Shown here in pieces: positions 1 through 5,434 of a stretch of DNA of 5,444 bases (position 1 is the first letter of the stretch; each line of letters begins with the position of its first letter). The position numbers and the translations under genes were made by a program. This DNA is from JANOBJ01 sp031411575 (GTDB lineage Bacteria; Pseudomonadota; Gammaproteobacteria; Burkholderiales; Burkholderiaceae_C): assembly GCA_031411575.1 (NCBI GenBank), contig JANOBJ010000393.1:1-5444 (forward strand). Direction: 5' to 3'. The notes beneath the pieces were generated by a model that was not told where the DNA came from, searched no databases, and worked only from the letters and a program-made list of their open reading frames with translations.

Positions 1-710
1 GGAAGGTGAGCTTCCAGACCGTGGCCGCGCCGGTGCTCACGGCGATGCTGTACCTGTTGATCTTCGGCCACGTGCTGGAAGACCACGTGAAGGTCTACGA
101 CCGCATTCCCTACACCGCCTTCCTGGTGCCGGGGCTGGTGATGATGAGCGTGTTGCAGAACGCTTTCGCCAACAGTTCGTCGTCGCTGATCCAGAGCAAG
201 ATCACCGGCAACCTGGTGTTCGTGCTGCTGGCGCCGCTATCCCACTGGGGCTGGTTCTTCGCCTATGTCGGCTCGTCGGTGGCGCGCGGGCTGGTCGTCG
301 GCCTCGGCGTGTTCGCCGTGACCGCGTTCTTCGCCCGGCCCGACTTCGTGGCGCCGCTGTGGATCCTGGTGTTCGCCATCCTGGGCGCCTCGATGCTGGG
401 CGCGCTGGGCGTGATCGCCGGCCTGTGGGCCGAGAAGTTCGACCAGATGGCGGCTTTCCAGAACTTCGTCATCATGCCCATGACCTTCCTGTCGGGCGTG
501 TTCTATTCGATCCGCTCGCTGCCCGCCTTCTGGCAGGATGTGAGCCACCTCAACCCGTTTTTCTACATGATCGACGGCTTCCGCTACGGCTTCTTCGGAG
601 TCAGCGACGTCTCGCCCTGGCTGAGCCTGGCGATCGTCAGCTCGGCGCTGCTGGTAGTGGGCGCCATCGCTGTCCACCTGCTGCGCATCGGCTACAAGAT
701 CCGCGGATGA
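1..710 (+). CDS. ABC-2 type transporter permease, 5'-truncated by the window
   Basis: This is the membrane subunit of an ABC exporter of the ABC-2 (YadH/NodJ-like) type. It would work with a separate ATPase, normally encoded just upstream, to move an unidentified substrate across the inner membrane. The reading frame is already open at base 3 (Lys, then the GTG at 6-8), and the protein begins directly in its first membrane helix, so the true start lies left of the window and probably 15-20 residues are missing. Counting from base 6, hydrophobic segments lie near residues 5-22, 40-56, 72-112, 117-140, 150-172 and 205-228. The ABC-2 signature is clear: a GLWAEKFDQMAAFQNF stretch near residues 139-154, then an MTFLSGVFY segment and HLNPFFYMIDGFRYGFFG near 182-199. 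In Burkholderiales this gene usually follows an mla-type lipid transport cluster and its ATPase, which is knowledge rather than something visible here. It ends 15 bases before the BolA gene. Confidence 0.9.
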   Translation, partial: KVSFQTVAAPVLTAMLYLLIFGHVLEDHVKVYDRIPYTAFLVPGLVMMSVLQNAFANSSSSLIQSKITGNLVFVLLAPLSHWGWFFAYVGSSVARGLVVGLGVFAVTAFFARPDFVAPLWILVFAILGASMLGALGVIAGLWAEKFDQMAAFQNFVIMPMTFLSGVFYSIRSLPAFWQDVSHLNPFFYMIDGFRYGFFGVSDVSPWLSLAIVSSALLVVGAIAVHLLRIGYKIRG

Positions 711-725
711 ATCGACAATCCAGAC

Positions 726-974
726 ATGACCGCAGCTGAACTCCAGTCCATCATCGCCGCCGGCCTTCCCTGCACCCACCTGGAGGTCGACGGCGACGGC
801 CGCCACTGGTCGGCCGTGATTGTTTCCGCGCAGTTCGAAGGCAAGCGGCTGATCCAGCGGCACCAGCGGGTGTACGCCACGCTGGGTGCGAGAATGCAGA
901 CCGACGAGGTGCATGCCTTGTCGATGCAGACCCTGACACCCGCCGAATGGGCGGCCGCATCCACTTCACACTGA
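726..974 (+). CDS. ibaG: BolA family protein, IbaG-like
   Basis: This is an 82-residue cytoplasmic BolA-fold protein. Family members pair with monothiol glutaredoxins, share a [2Fe-2S] cluster, and take part in iron-sulfur trafficking and stress or envelope responses. Visible family features are the VDGDGRHW stretch (residues 21-28), the KRLIQRHQRVY helix-turn segment (40-50) and the VHALSMQT segment (62-69). That segment contains the invariant His63, the expected cluster ligand; Cys16 and His18 lie in the variable loop region. The C-terminal TPAEW is also typical. The length fits IbaG (about 80-90 residues) better than the longer BolA. The position immediately before murA, 7 bases from its start, matches the E. 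coli ibaG-murA arrangement and supports the assignment. The ATG at 726 lacks a strong ribosome site; only GGA at 705-707, inside the end of the permease gene, is present, so translation may be coupled to the permease. Confidence 0.9.
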   Translation: MTAAELQSIIAAGLPCTHLEVDGDGRHWSAVIVSAQFEGKRLIQRHQRVYATLGARMQTDEVHALSMQTLTPAEWAAASTSH

Positions 975-981
975 GCATTTC

Positions 982-2328
982 ATGGACAAATTGCTGATTC
1001 GCGGGGGGCGCCAGCTCCACGGCGAGGTCCGGATTTCCGGCGCCAAGAACGCTGCCCTGCCCGAACTGTGCGCTGCGCTGCTGTCGGCCGAGCCGGTCAC
1101 GCTGCTGAACCTGCCGCGGCTGCAGGATGTGGCCACCATGCTGACATTGATCCGCAACATGGGCGTCACGATCGACCAGGTCGAAGGCGGCGTGCGCATC
1201 GATTCCAGCAAGCTCAGCTCGCCGGAAGCGCCCTACGAACTGGTCAAGACGATGCGCGCCTCGGTGCTCGCGCTGGGGCCGCTGCTGGCGCGCTTCGGCG
1301 ACGCCACCGTGTCGCTGCCCGGCGGCTGTGCGATCGGCTCGCGTCCGGTCGACCAGCACATCAAGGGCCTGCAGGCGATGGGCGCGGACATCGTGGTCGA
1401 ACACGGATACATGATCGCCAGGCTGCCCAAGGGCCGCACGAGGCTCAAGGGCGCCAACATCCGCACGGACATGATCACGGTGACGGGCACCGAGAACTTT
1501 CTGATGGCGGCGGCCCTGGCCGAAGGCGAGACGATCCTGGAAAACGCCGCGCAGGAGCCGGAGATCACCGACCTGGCGGAAATGCTGATCGCGATGGGCG
1601 CGAAGATCGAAGGCCACGGCACCGGCCGGATCCACATCCAGGGCGTCGAGAAGCTGCATGGCTGCACGCACCGCGTCGTGGCCGACCGGATCGAAGCCGG
1701 CACCTTCCTGTGCGCGGTGGCCGCCACCGGGGGCGATGTGGTGCTGCGCCACGGCCGGGCCGACCACCTCGAAGCGGTGATCGACAAGCTGCGCGATGCC
1801 GGCGCCACCGTGGAAGCGGTGGAGGATGGCATCCATGTGAAGTCGCAGGGCCGGTTGGTGGCGCAGAGCTTCCGCACCACGGAATACCCGGGCTTTCCGA
1901 CCGACATGCAGGCGCAGTTCATGGCGCTCAACGTGATCGCCGAGGGACCGTCCAAGGTCACCGAGACGATCTTCGAGAACCGCTTCATGCACGTCAACGA
2001 GATGGTGCGGCGGGGCGCCAACATCCAGGTCGACGGCAAGTTCGCCGTGATCGAGGGTGTCGAGAAGCTGTCCGGCGCGGTGGTGATGGCAACAGACCTG
2101 CGGGCTTCGGCCAGCCTGGTGATCGCCGGCCTGGTGGCCGACGGGGAAACCATCGTCGACCGGATCTACCACCTCGATCGCGGCTACGACCAGATGGAAG
2201 CCAAGCTGCGCGGCATCGGCGCCGATGTACAACGAATTTCCCCCCGAAGCGGGCTGGCGCCCGCCTCCCCCCAAGGGGGGCAACACCAGCGGCCCGGCGA
2301 AGCCGGTTCCGCGGTGTCCCGGGAATGA
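982..2328 (+). CDS. murA: UDP-N-acetylglucosamine 1-carboxyvinyltransferase, with a repeat-encoded C-terminal extension
   Basis: MurA transfers enolpyruvate from PEP to UDP-GlcNAc, the first committed step of peptidoglycan precursor synthesis, in the cytoplasm. The key residues are all present: Lys22-Asn23 in ISGAKNAALPEL, the catalytic Cys116 in GGCAIGSRP (E. coli Cys115, the fosfomycin target), Arg121, Asp308 in YPGFPTDMQAQF (E. coli Asp305), Arg374 in DLRASASLV and Arg400 in DRGYDQ (E. coli Arg397). A Cys at 116 predicts normal fosfomycin sensitivity at the target. The reading frame is 448 residues against about 420 for the family. Family homology ends at about Ile419 (GIGADVQRI), and the last 29 residues are encoded by an interspersed repeat starting near 2239. 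The ATG at 982 follows the BolA stop by 7 bases, with a weak GAG ribosome site at 973-975. The tail is probably disordered (rich in Pro, Gly, Ser and Gln) and I expect the enzyme to stay active, which is inference. Confidence 0.97.
   Translation: MDKLLIRGGRQLHGEVRISGAKNAALPELCAALLSAEPVTLLNLPRLQDVATMLTLIRNMGVTIDQVEGGVRIDSSKLSSPEAPYELVKTMRASVLALGPLLARFGDATVSLPGGCAIGSRPVDQHIKGLQAMGADIVVEHGYMIARLPKGRTRLKGANIRTDMITVTGTENFLMAAALAEGETILENAAQEPEITDLAEMLIAMGAKIEGHGTGRIHIQGVEKLHGCTHRVVADRIEAGTFLCAVAATGGDVVLRHGRADHLEAVIDKLRDAGATVEAVEDGIHVKSQGRLVAQSFRTTEYPGFPTDMQAQFMALNVIAEGPSKVTETIFENRFMHVNEMVRRGANIQVDGKFAVIEGVEKLSGAVVMATDLRASASLVIAGLVADGETIVDRIYHLDRGYDQMEAKLRGIGADVQRISPRSGLAPASPQGGQHQRPGEAGSAVSRE
2237..2323 (+). 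repeat. Palindrome-rich interspersed repeat at the murA-hisG junction
   Basis: This block of about 87 bases is dense in inverted repeats. GCGGGC (2249-2254) pairs with GCCCGC (2259-2264) across TGGC. CCCCCC (2267-2272) pairs with GGGGGG (2275-2280) across AA. A long compound hairpin is built from ACACC/GGTGT (2283-2287 with 2313-2317), GCGG/CCGC (2289-2292 with 2309-2312) and CCGGC/GCCGG (2294-2298 with 2302-2306) closed by a GAA loop. I recall near-identical sequences as a common intergenic repeat in Comamonadaceae; its reverse complement gives the familiar spurious peptide GPLVLPPLGGGGRQPAS. No stop codon falls in any of the three forward frames, which explains how murA reads through it. 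The boundaries are approximate: the left edge is where MurA homology ends, the right edge is the CCCGGGA before the hisG leader. It may form a stable mRNA structure between murA and hisG. Confidence 0.8.
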
Positions 2329-2354
2329 AGACCCGCATGGAGCAAACGAAGTGA
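2325..2354 (+). other. Possible 9-codon coupling ORF between murA and hisG
   Basis: An ATG at 2325 overlaps the murA stop as ATGA (TGA at 2326-2328). It opens a 9-codon frame, MKTRMEQTK, whose TGA (2352-2354) overlaps the hisG GTG (2351-2353) as GTGA. A ribosome finishing murA could in principle restart here and then hand over to hisG. There is no proper ribosome site before this ATG, and ATGA overlaps arise easily by chance; a similar unconvincing one occurs at 707-739 before bolA. It is listed as a candidate only. Confidence 0.2.
2339..2342 (+). promoter_or_regulatory. Ribosome binding site of hisG
   Basis: GGAG lies 8 bases before the GTG at 2351. It decides the hisG start, because the frame itself stays open back to an ATG at 2225 inside murA, and starting there would add 42 residues of murA-end and repeat sequence with no family similarity. 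Confidence 0.7.
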
Positions 2355-2992
2355 TCACGCTTGCATTGTCCAAAGGCCGCATCTTTGACGAAACCCTGCC
2401 GCTGCTCAAAGCCGCCGGCATCGAGGTGCTGGAAGACCCGGAAAAATCGCGCAAGCTGATCCTGGCGACCAACCAACCCGAGGTGCGCCTGCTGCTGGTG
2501 CGCGCGAGCGACGTGCCCACCTATGTCGAATACGGCGGCGCCGATCTCGGCATCACCGGCAAGGACACGCTGATCGAGCATGGCGGTCAGAGCCTGTACC
2601 AGCCGCTGGATCTGAAGATTGCCAAGTGCCGCATCAGCGTGGCGGTGCGCGCCGATTTTGACTACGCCTCAGCCGTGCGGCAGGGGTCGCGCCTGAAAGT
2701 GGCCACCAAGTACGTCGGCATCGCGCGCGAGTTTTTTGCCACCAAGGGCGTGCACGTGGACCTGATCAAGCTCTACGGCAGCATGGAACTGGCCCCGCTC
2801 ACTGGCCTGGCCGATGCCATCGTCGATCTCGTGTCCACCGGCAGCACGCTGAAAGCCAACCACCTGGTCGAGGTCGAGCGCATCATGGACATCAGCTCGC
2901 GCCTGGTGGTGAACCAGGCCGCGCTCAAGCTCAAGCAGCAGCCGATCCGGCGCATCATCGATGCGTTTGCAGCGGCTGTTCCGCGCGACTGA
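2351..2992 (+). CDS. hisG: ATP phosphoribosyltransferase catalytic subunit, short form
   Basis: HisG condenses ATP with PRPP to phosphoribosyl-ATP, the first and feedback-controlled step of histidine synthesis. From the GTG the protein has 213 residues. It opens with ITLALSKGRIFDETLPLL (2-19), followed by VRASDVPTYVEYGGADLGITGKD (50-72), the KLYGSMELAPL segment (140-150) and the PRPP-binding loop DAIVDLVSTGSTLKANHL (155-172). The sequence stops soon after, at about the end of the catalytic domains, without the C-terminal ACT-like regulatory domain of the long form (about 300 residues in E. coli). Short-form HisG enzymes need the regulatory subunit HisZ, a HisRS paralogue, which is not in this window and in beta-proteobacteria is usually encoded elsewhere. 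The start is set by GGAG at 2339-2342. The gene sits 22 bases after murA and 28 bases before hisD, consistent with co-transcription. Confidence 0.96.
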   Translation: MITLALSKGRIFDETLPLLKAAGIEVLEDPEKSRKLILATNQPEVRLLLVRASDVPTYVEYGGADLGITGKDTLIEHGGQSLYQPLDLKIAKCRISVAVRADFDYASAVRQGSRLKVATKYVGIAREFFATKGVHVDLIKLYGSMELAPLTGLADAIVDLVSTGSTLKANHLVEVERIMDISSRLVVNQAALKLKQQPIRRIIDAFAAAVPRD

Positions 2993-3017
2993 CCCTTCTT
3001 CTGCTCACCCTGCAATT

Positions 3018-3034
3018 GCTATGAATTTAGTAGC
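3018..3034. repeat. 17-base palindromic repeat overlapping the hisD start
   Basis: GCTAT (3018-3022), a 7-base AT-rich centre GAATTTA, then GTAGC (3030-3034). The arms pair with one G-T wobble. The same geometry occurs at 5325-5341. Both resemble the start of a repeat I recall as very frequent in Comamonadaceae (GCTATNAANNNAATAGCNGC type). The hisD ATG (3021-3023) lies inside the left arm and centre, and hisD codons 1-4 plus most of codon 5 are repeat sequence. Confidence 0.65.
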
Positions 3035-4370
3035 TACTCCGGTCCGCCTGACAACCACTTCCGCCACTTTTGAGGCTGAATTCAAGGCGCGGCTGCACTG
3101 GTCGGCCGCGACCGATACCGCGATCGAGCAGCGCGTGGCCGACATCCTGGCCGACGTTCACCAGCATGGCGATGCCGCCGTGATCGCCTACACCAACCGC
3201 TTTGACGGCTTGAACGCCACCTCCATGCACGAGCTGGAGCTGACGCAGGCCGAACTGAAGCTGGCGTTCGACGGCCTGCCCGACGCGCAGCGCAGCGCCC
3301 TGGAGGCCGCGGCCCGGCGCGTGCGCAGCTTCCATGAGGCGCAAAAAAAGCACGGTGGCGAAACCTGGACCTACCGCGACGAAGACGGCACCCTGCTGGG
3401 CCAGAAGGTCACGCCGCTCGACCGTGTGGGCATCTACGTGCCCGGCGGCAAGGCGGCCTACCCGTCCAGCGTGCTGATGAACGCCATTCCCGCGCACGTG
3501 GCGGGCGTGGGCGAGATCATCATGGTGGTGCCCACGCCAGCCTGCCGTGACGGCAGCTCGCCCGCTGCCGTGGGCGTCAAGAACGCGCTGGTGCTGGCCG
3601 CCGCCTACGTGGCCGGCGTGACCCGCGCCTTCACCATCGGCGGCGCGCAGGCGGTGGCGGCGCTGGCCTACGGCACCGCCACCATCCCCAAGGTGGACAA
3701 GATCACCGGCCCCGGCAACGCTTATGTGGCCAGCGCCAAGAAGCGCGTGTTCGGCACCGTGGGCATCGACATGATCGCCGGCCCCAGCGAAATTCTGGTG
3801 CTGGCCGACGGCACCACGCCGCCTGACTGGGTGGCGATGGATCTTTTTTCACAGGCCGAACACGACGAGCTGGCCCAAAGCATTCTGCTGTGCCCCGACG
3901 CAGGCTATATCGACCGGGTTCAGGCCGAGATCGACCGCCTGCTGCCCACCATGCCGCGCGCGGCCATCATCGCCGCGTCACTCAATGGCCGCAGCGCGCT
4001 CATCCACACCCGCAGCATGGAAGAAGCCTGCGCCATCAGCAACCGCATCGCGCCCGAACACCTGGAAGTGTCCAGCGCCGACCCGCACCGCTGGGAGCCG
4101 CTGCTCAAACACGCCGGCGCCATCTTTCTGGGTGCCTACACCAGCGAGTCTTTGGGCGACTACTGCGCCGGGCCGAACCACGTGCTGCCCACCAGCGGCA
4201 CCGCGCGCTTCTCGTCGCCGCTGGGCGTGTATGACTTCCAGAAACGATCAAGCATCATCGAAGTGAGCGAGGCGGGCGCGCAGAAACTCGGTCCGATCGC
4301 GGCCGAGCTGGCCTACGGCGAAGGCTTGCAGGCGCATGCGCGGGCGGCGGAGATGCGGTTGAAGCGCTGA
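3021..4370 (+). CDS. hisD: Histidinol dehydrogenase
   Basis: HisD oxidises L-histidinol to L-histidine in two NAD-dependent steps, the last reactions of histidine synthesis; it is a zinc-dependent cytoplasmic homodimer. From the ATG at 3021 the protein has 449 residues, close to the family norm of about 430-440. Visible features are VTPLDRVGIYVPGGKAAYPS (130-149), the GPGNAYVASAKK and GIDMIAGPSEILV segments of the dehydrogenase core, and the zinc ligands Gln278 and His281 (FSQAEHDE), Asp380 (LGDYCAGPNH) and His439 near the C-terminus. The catalytic Glu346-His347 pair lies in NRIAPEHLEV. These correspond to E. coli Gln259, His262, Asp360, His419 and Glu326-His327. The start codon falls inside a 17-base palindromic repeat and has no clear ribosome site. 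The frame is open back to an ATG at 2961 inside hisG, which is less likely. It is the last recognisable his gene here; hisC, which usually follows, is absent. Confidence 0.97.
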   Translation: MNLVATPVRLTTTSATFEAEFKARLHWSAATDTAIEQRVADILADVHQHGDAAVIAYTNRFDGLNATSMHELELTQAELKLAFDGLPDAQRSALEAAARRVRSFHEAQKKHGGETWTYRDEDGTLLGQKVTPLDRVGIYVPGGKAAYPSSVLMNAIPAHVAGVGEIIMVVPTPACRDGSSPAAVGVKNALVLAAAYVAGVTRAFTIGGAQAVAALAYGTATIPKVDKITGPGNAYVASAKKRVFGTVGIDMIAGPSEILVLADGTTPPDWVAMDLFSQAEHDELAQSILLCPDAGYIDRVQAEIDRLLPTMPRAAIIAASLNGRSALIHTRSMEEACAISNRIAPEHLEVSSADPHRWEPLLKHAGAIFLGAYTSESLGDYCAGPNHVLPTSGTARFSSPLGVYDFQKRSSIIEVSEAGAQKLGPIAAELAYGEGLQAHARAAEMRLKR

Positions 4371-4567
4371 GCCGGGGGCCGTGTTAGGCGCGGGCTGCGT
4401 GGAACTGTGGGTGTGGGGTGGCACGGTCGGCCTTATTTCTGTGGTTCTGTGCAGGTCGTGAGCCCGCGAGAGCCTGTCCTGAATTCTGTGTTTGATGCTC
4501 AGCTTATCCCGCAGCCGCCGGTGTATCTCGCGCGGTTTGCAGTGGAAATTACGTCAGGCTTTATTTG
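4371..4567. other. Gap between hisD and the membrane protein gene
   Basis: There is no convincing gene in these 197 bases. The first 60 bases are G-rich and still resemble the GC-rich backbone; GC then falls toward the next gene. I see no clean intrinsic terminator after hisD: the best pairing, GGCCGTG (4377-4383) with CACGGTC (4422-4428), includes a G-T wobble, has a loop of about 38 bases and no T-run directly behind it. The stretch contains an IS256-like end at 4470-4493 and a weak short frame, both listed separately. Confidence 0.6.
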
Positions 4568-4568
4568 A
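4458..4568 (+). CDS. Doubtful 36-residue ORF ending at the start of the membrane protein gene
   Basis: A frame open from at least the GTG at 4458 ends in TGA at 4566-4568, overlapping the next gene's ATG as TGATG, a layout typical of coupled genes. The peptide contains FDAQLIPQPPVYLARF. I see no ribosome site before the GTG, no known family, and the frame is open well upstream without a better start. It could be a leader peptide, the tail of a decayed gene, or chance. Confidence 0.15.
   Translation: MSPREPVLNSVFDAQLIPQPPVYLARFAVEITSGFI
4470..4493 (+). mobile_element. Possible solo terminal inverted repeat of an IS256-family element
   Basis: The bases from GAG at 4470 through CTGTCCTGAATTCTGTG (4474-4490) to TTT at 4493 fit the pattern I recall for IS256-family ends: a G-rich start, TGTCC, AATT and TGTG at these spacings. 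If so, the element would extend to the right, but no transposase and no matching inverted end is visible up to 5444. It may be a relic, an MITE edge or a coincidence. Confidence 0.3.
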
Positions 4569-5131
4569 TGGACTCAATCCTCAAGTCGTTTTCTTTCCCG
4601 TTCTTGCTACGGAGCATCTTCGCTGGCGCCTTCTTTCCTCTCTCCTTCAAGCTTGCCTCTGCTGGCCCAACTGCGTTGCTCAAGCTGGAAATTTCGTCCT
4701 TGTTGTCGACAGGTCTGCCCATAGCGCTCATAGCCGGGGTGAACCTCTATGGAATTCATCGGTCTGTCATTTACCCATGTCTTGAATGGCTTCTGAACTC
4801 CGGCCGAGCAGTTCAGGTCAGATGCAGGGTGCCGCTCATAAGCCTTCGAACAATTGAAGTTCTAAGAAGACAATGGTCGGCGTCTGCTGAACCGGGAAAG
4901 GAGGTGCAAGAGTATTCAAAGCACTTCGCTGCCTGGGCGGACTATGCGCACCTGCAGTACGCCTCTGCGATTGCAATCGGAGCTGGCGCAGTCTCGCATA
5001 CGTTGGTGGCGCATCCTGAGCCGGTATACCTCCCGCTCGTCCTGCTGGGCGTTTCACTTTTGCTGGCCGGTGCTGTGAGCGATTGGAGACTACATAGAGT
5101 TCGAGAGGTACTTCTTGACGGTGAAGCCTAG
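4568..5131 (+). CDS. Unrecognised four-helix membrane protein
   Basis: I do not recognise this 187-residue protein. It has two hydrophobic pairs separated by a soluble stretch. The first pair lies near residues 10-32 and 42-63, the second near 130-148 and 153-171. The central part (about 77-127) is polar and charged. Each pair is followed by a similar basic motif: LYGIHRSVIYP at 60-70 and DWRLHRVREVLL at 172-183, suggesting a duplicated two-helix unit with the His-Arg ends on the same side of the membrane. There is no signal peptide and no catalytic motif I can name. The ATG at 4568 has AGG (4556-4558) 9 bases before it; a TTG at 4565 is an alternative. Its GC content is lower than that of the his genes (about 42-48% in two counted lines), suggesting horizontal acquisition. 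It is probably a real gene because of its consistent membrane layout and uninterrupted length, with no homologue known to me. Confidence 0.7.
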   Translation: MDSILKSFSFPFLLRSIFAGAFFPLSFKLASAGPTALLKLEISSLLSTGLPIALIAGVNLYGIHRSVIYPCLEWLLNSGRAVQVRCRVPLISLRTIEVLRRQWSASAEPGKEVQEYSKHFAAWADYAHLQYASAIAIGAGAVSHTLVAHPEPVYLPLVLLGVSLLLAGAVSDWRLHRVREVLLDGEA

Positions 5132-5324
5132 CCCGTGTTGTACACACTCCCCCTCAACGGCAAGAAACTGACCAACAGTTCTGGCTATCGGGGAACGCGT
5201 GCAGTCGGATATCGGGCATCTGAAGTGGGCTCGTAGCCATGTGGGTCACCGCCTCCATTGCGAAGTCACAACCCAAGTTTCAAAACAAAATCCGCTCTGA
5301 GTCCACGTCAACGGGTCATCTTTG

Positions 5325-5341
5325 GCTATCAAATAAATAGC
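5325..5341. repeat. Second copy of the 17-base palindromic repeat
   Basis: GCTAT (5325-5329), a centre of CAAATAA, then ATAGC (5337-5341); the arms pair perfectly. The 5-7-5 layout equals that of 3018-3034 at the hisD start, and both have AT-rich centres. This copy is closer to the Comamonadaceae repeat consensus I recall. It is intergenic and followed by AAAGTGGCGC, loosely like the CTGCTGGCGC that often continues the full-length repeat. Confidence 0.65.
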
Positions 5342-5403
5342 AAAGTGGCGCATTTCGGAAGCGTCGTAGTGCCTGCCAACAGCACAGCACAAGCGCCTCC
5401 AAT

Positions 5404-5434
5404 AACACGAATCTCGTGTTCCACGAATTTCGTG
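5404..5434. promoter_or_regulatory. Tandem palindromic operator at the right edge
   Basis: Two palindromes share the core CACGA-AT(C/T)-TCGTG. The first is AACACGA, ATC, TCGTGTT (5404-5420), with perfect 7-base arms. The second is CACGAA, T, TTCGTG (5422-5434). Their centres (5412 and 5428) are 16 bases apart, about one and a half helical turns. Paired palindromes like this are typical binding sites of dimeric helix-turn-helix autorepressors, for example antitoxins of HigA or similar type. The regulated gene is not in the window; it would most likely begin to the right, since TGTAAACT at 5433-5440 could be part of a promoter and no gene lies to the left. Confidence 0.55.

Noticed and set aside
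707..739. A 10-codon frame overlapping the permease stop as ATGA
   Set aside because: It overlaps the bolA start in another frame, has no ribosome site of its own and no sign of function; probably chance.
2225..2350. A longer hisG starting at the ATG at 2225
   Set aside because: The extra 42 residues come from the murA end and the repeat. GGAG before the GTG at 2351 and family alignment from ITLALSKGR support the shorter protein.
1068..2354. A long second forward frame inside murA
   Set aside because: The translation is rich in Arg, Gly, Pro and His, as expected for a frame-shifted GC-rich gene; MurA occupies the true frame with all its active-site residues.
751..2520. A 589-codon open frame on the reverse strand, and other long reverse frames opposite murA
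   Set aside because: High-GC codon bias in murA leaves the opposite strand open. The translation is low-complexity (rich in His, Arg, Asp and Gly) with no family features, and the plus strand carries complete, conserved genes.
3343..3349. Run of seven A in hisD as a possible slippage or frameshift site
   Set aside because: The frame is intact on both sides and HisD is full length; no overlapping product is supported.
4371..4445. Intrinsic terminator after hisD
   Set aside because: The only pairing found has a very long loop and a wobble pair, and no T-run directly behind the stem.
4836..5147. A 103-codon reverse frame opposite the membrane protein gene
   Set aside because: It has no recognisable domain and lies opposite a more plausible gene with a coherent membrane layout.
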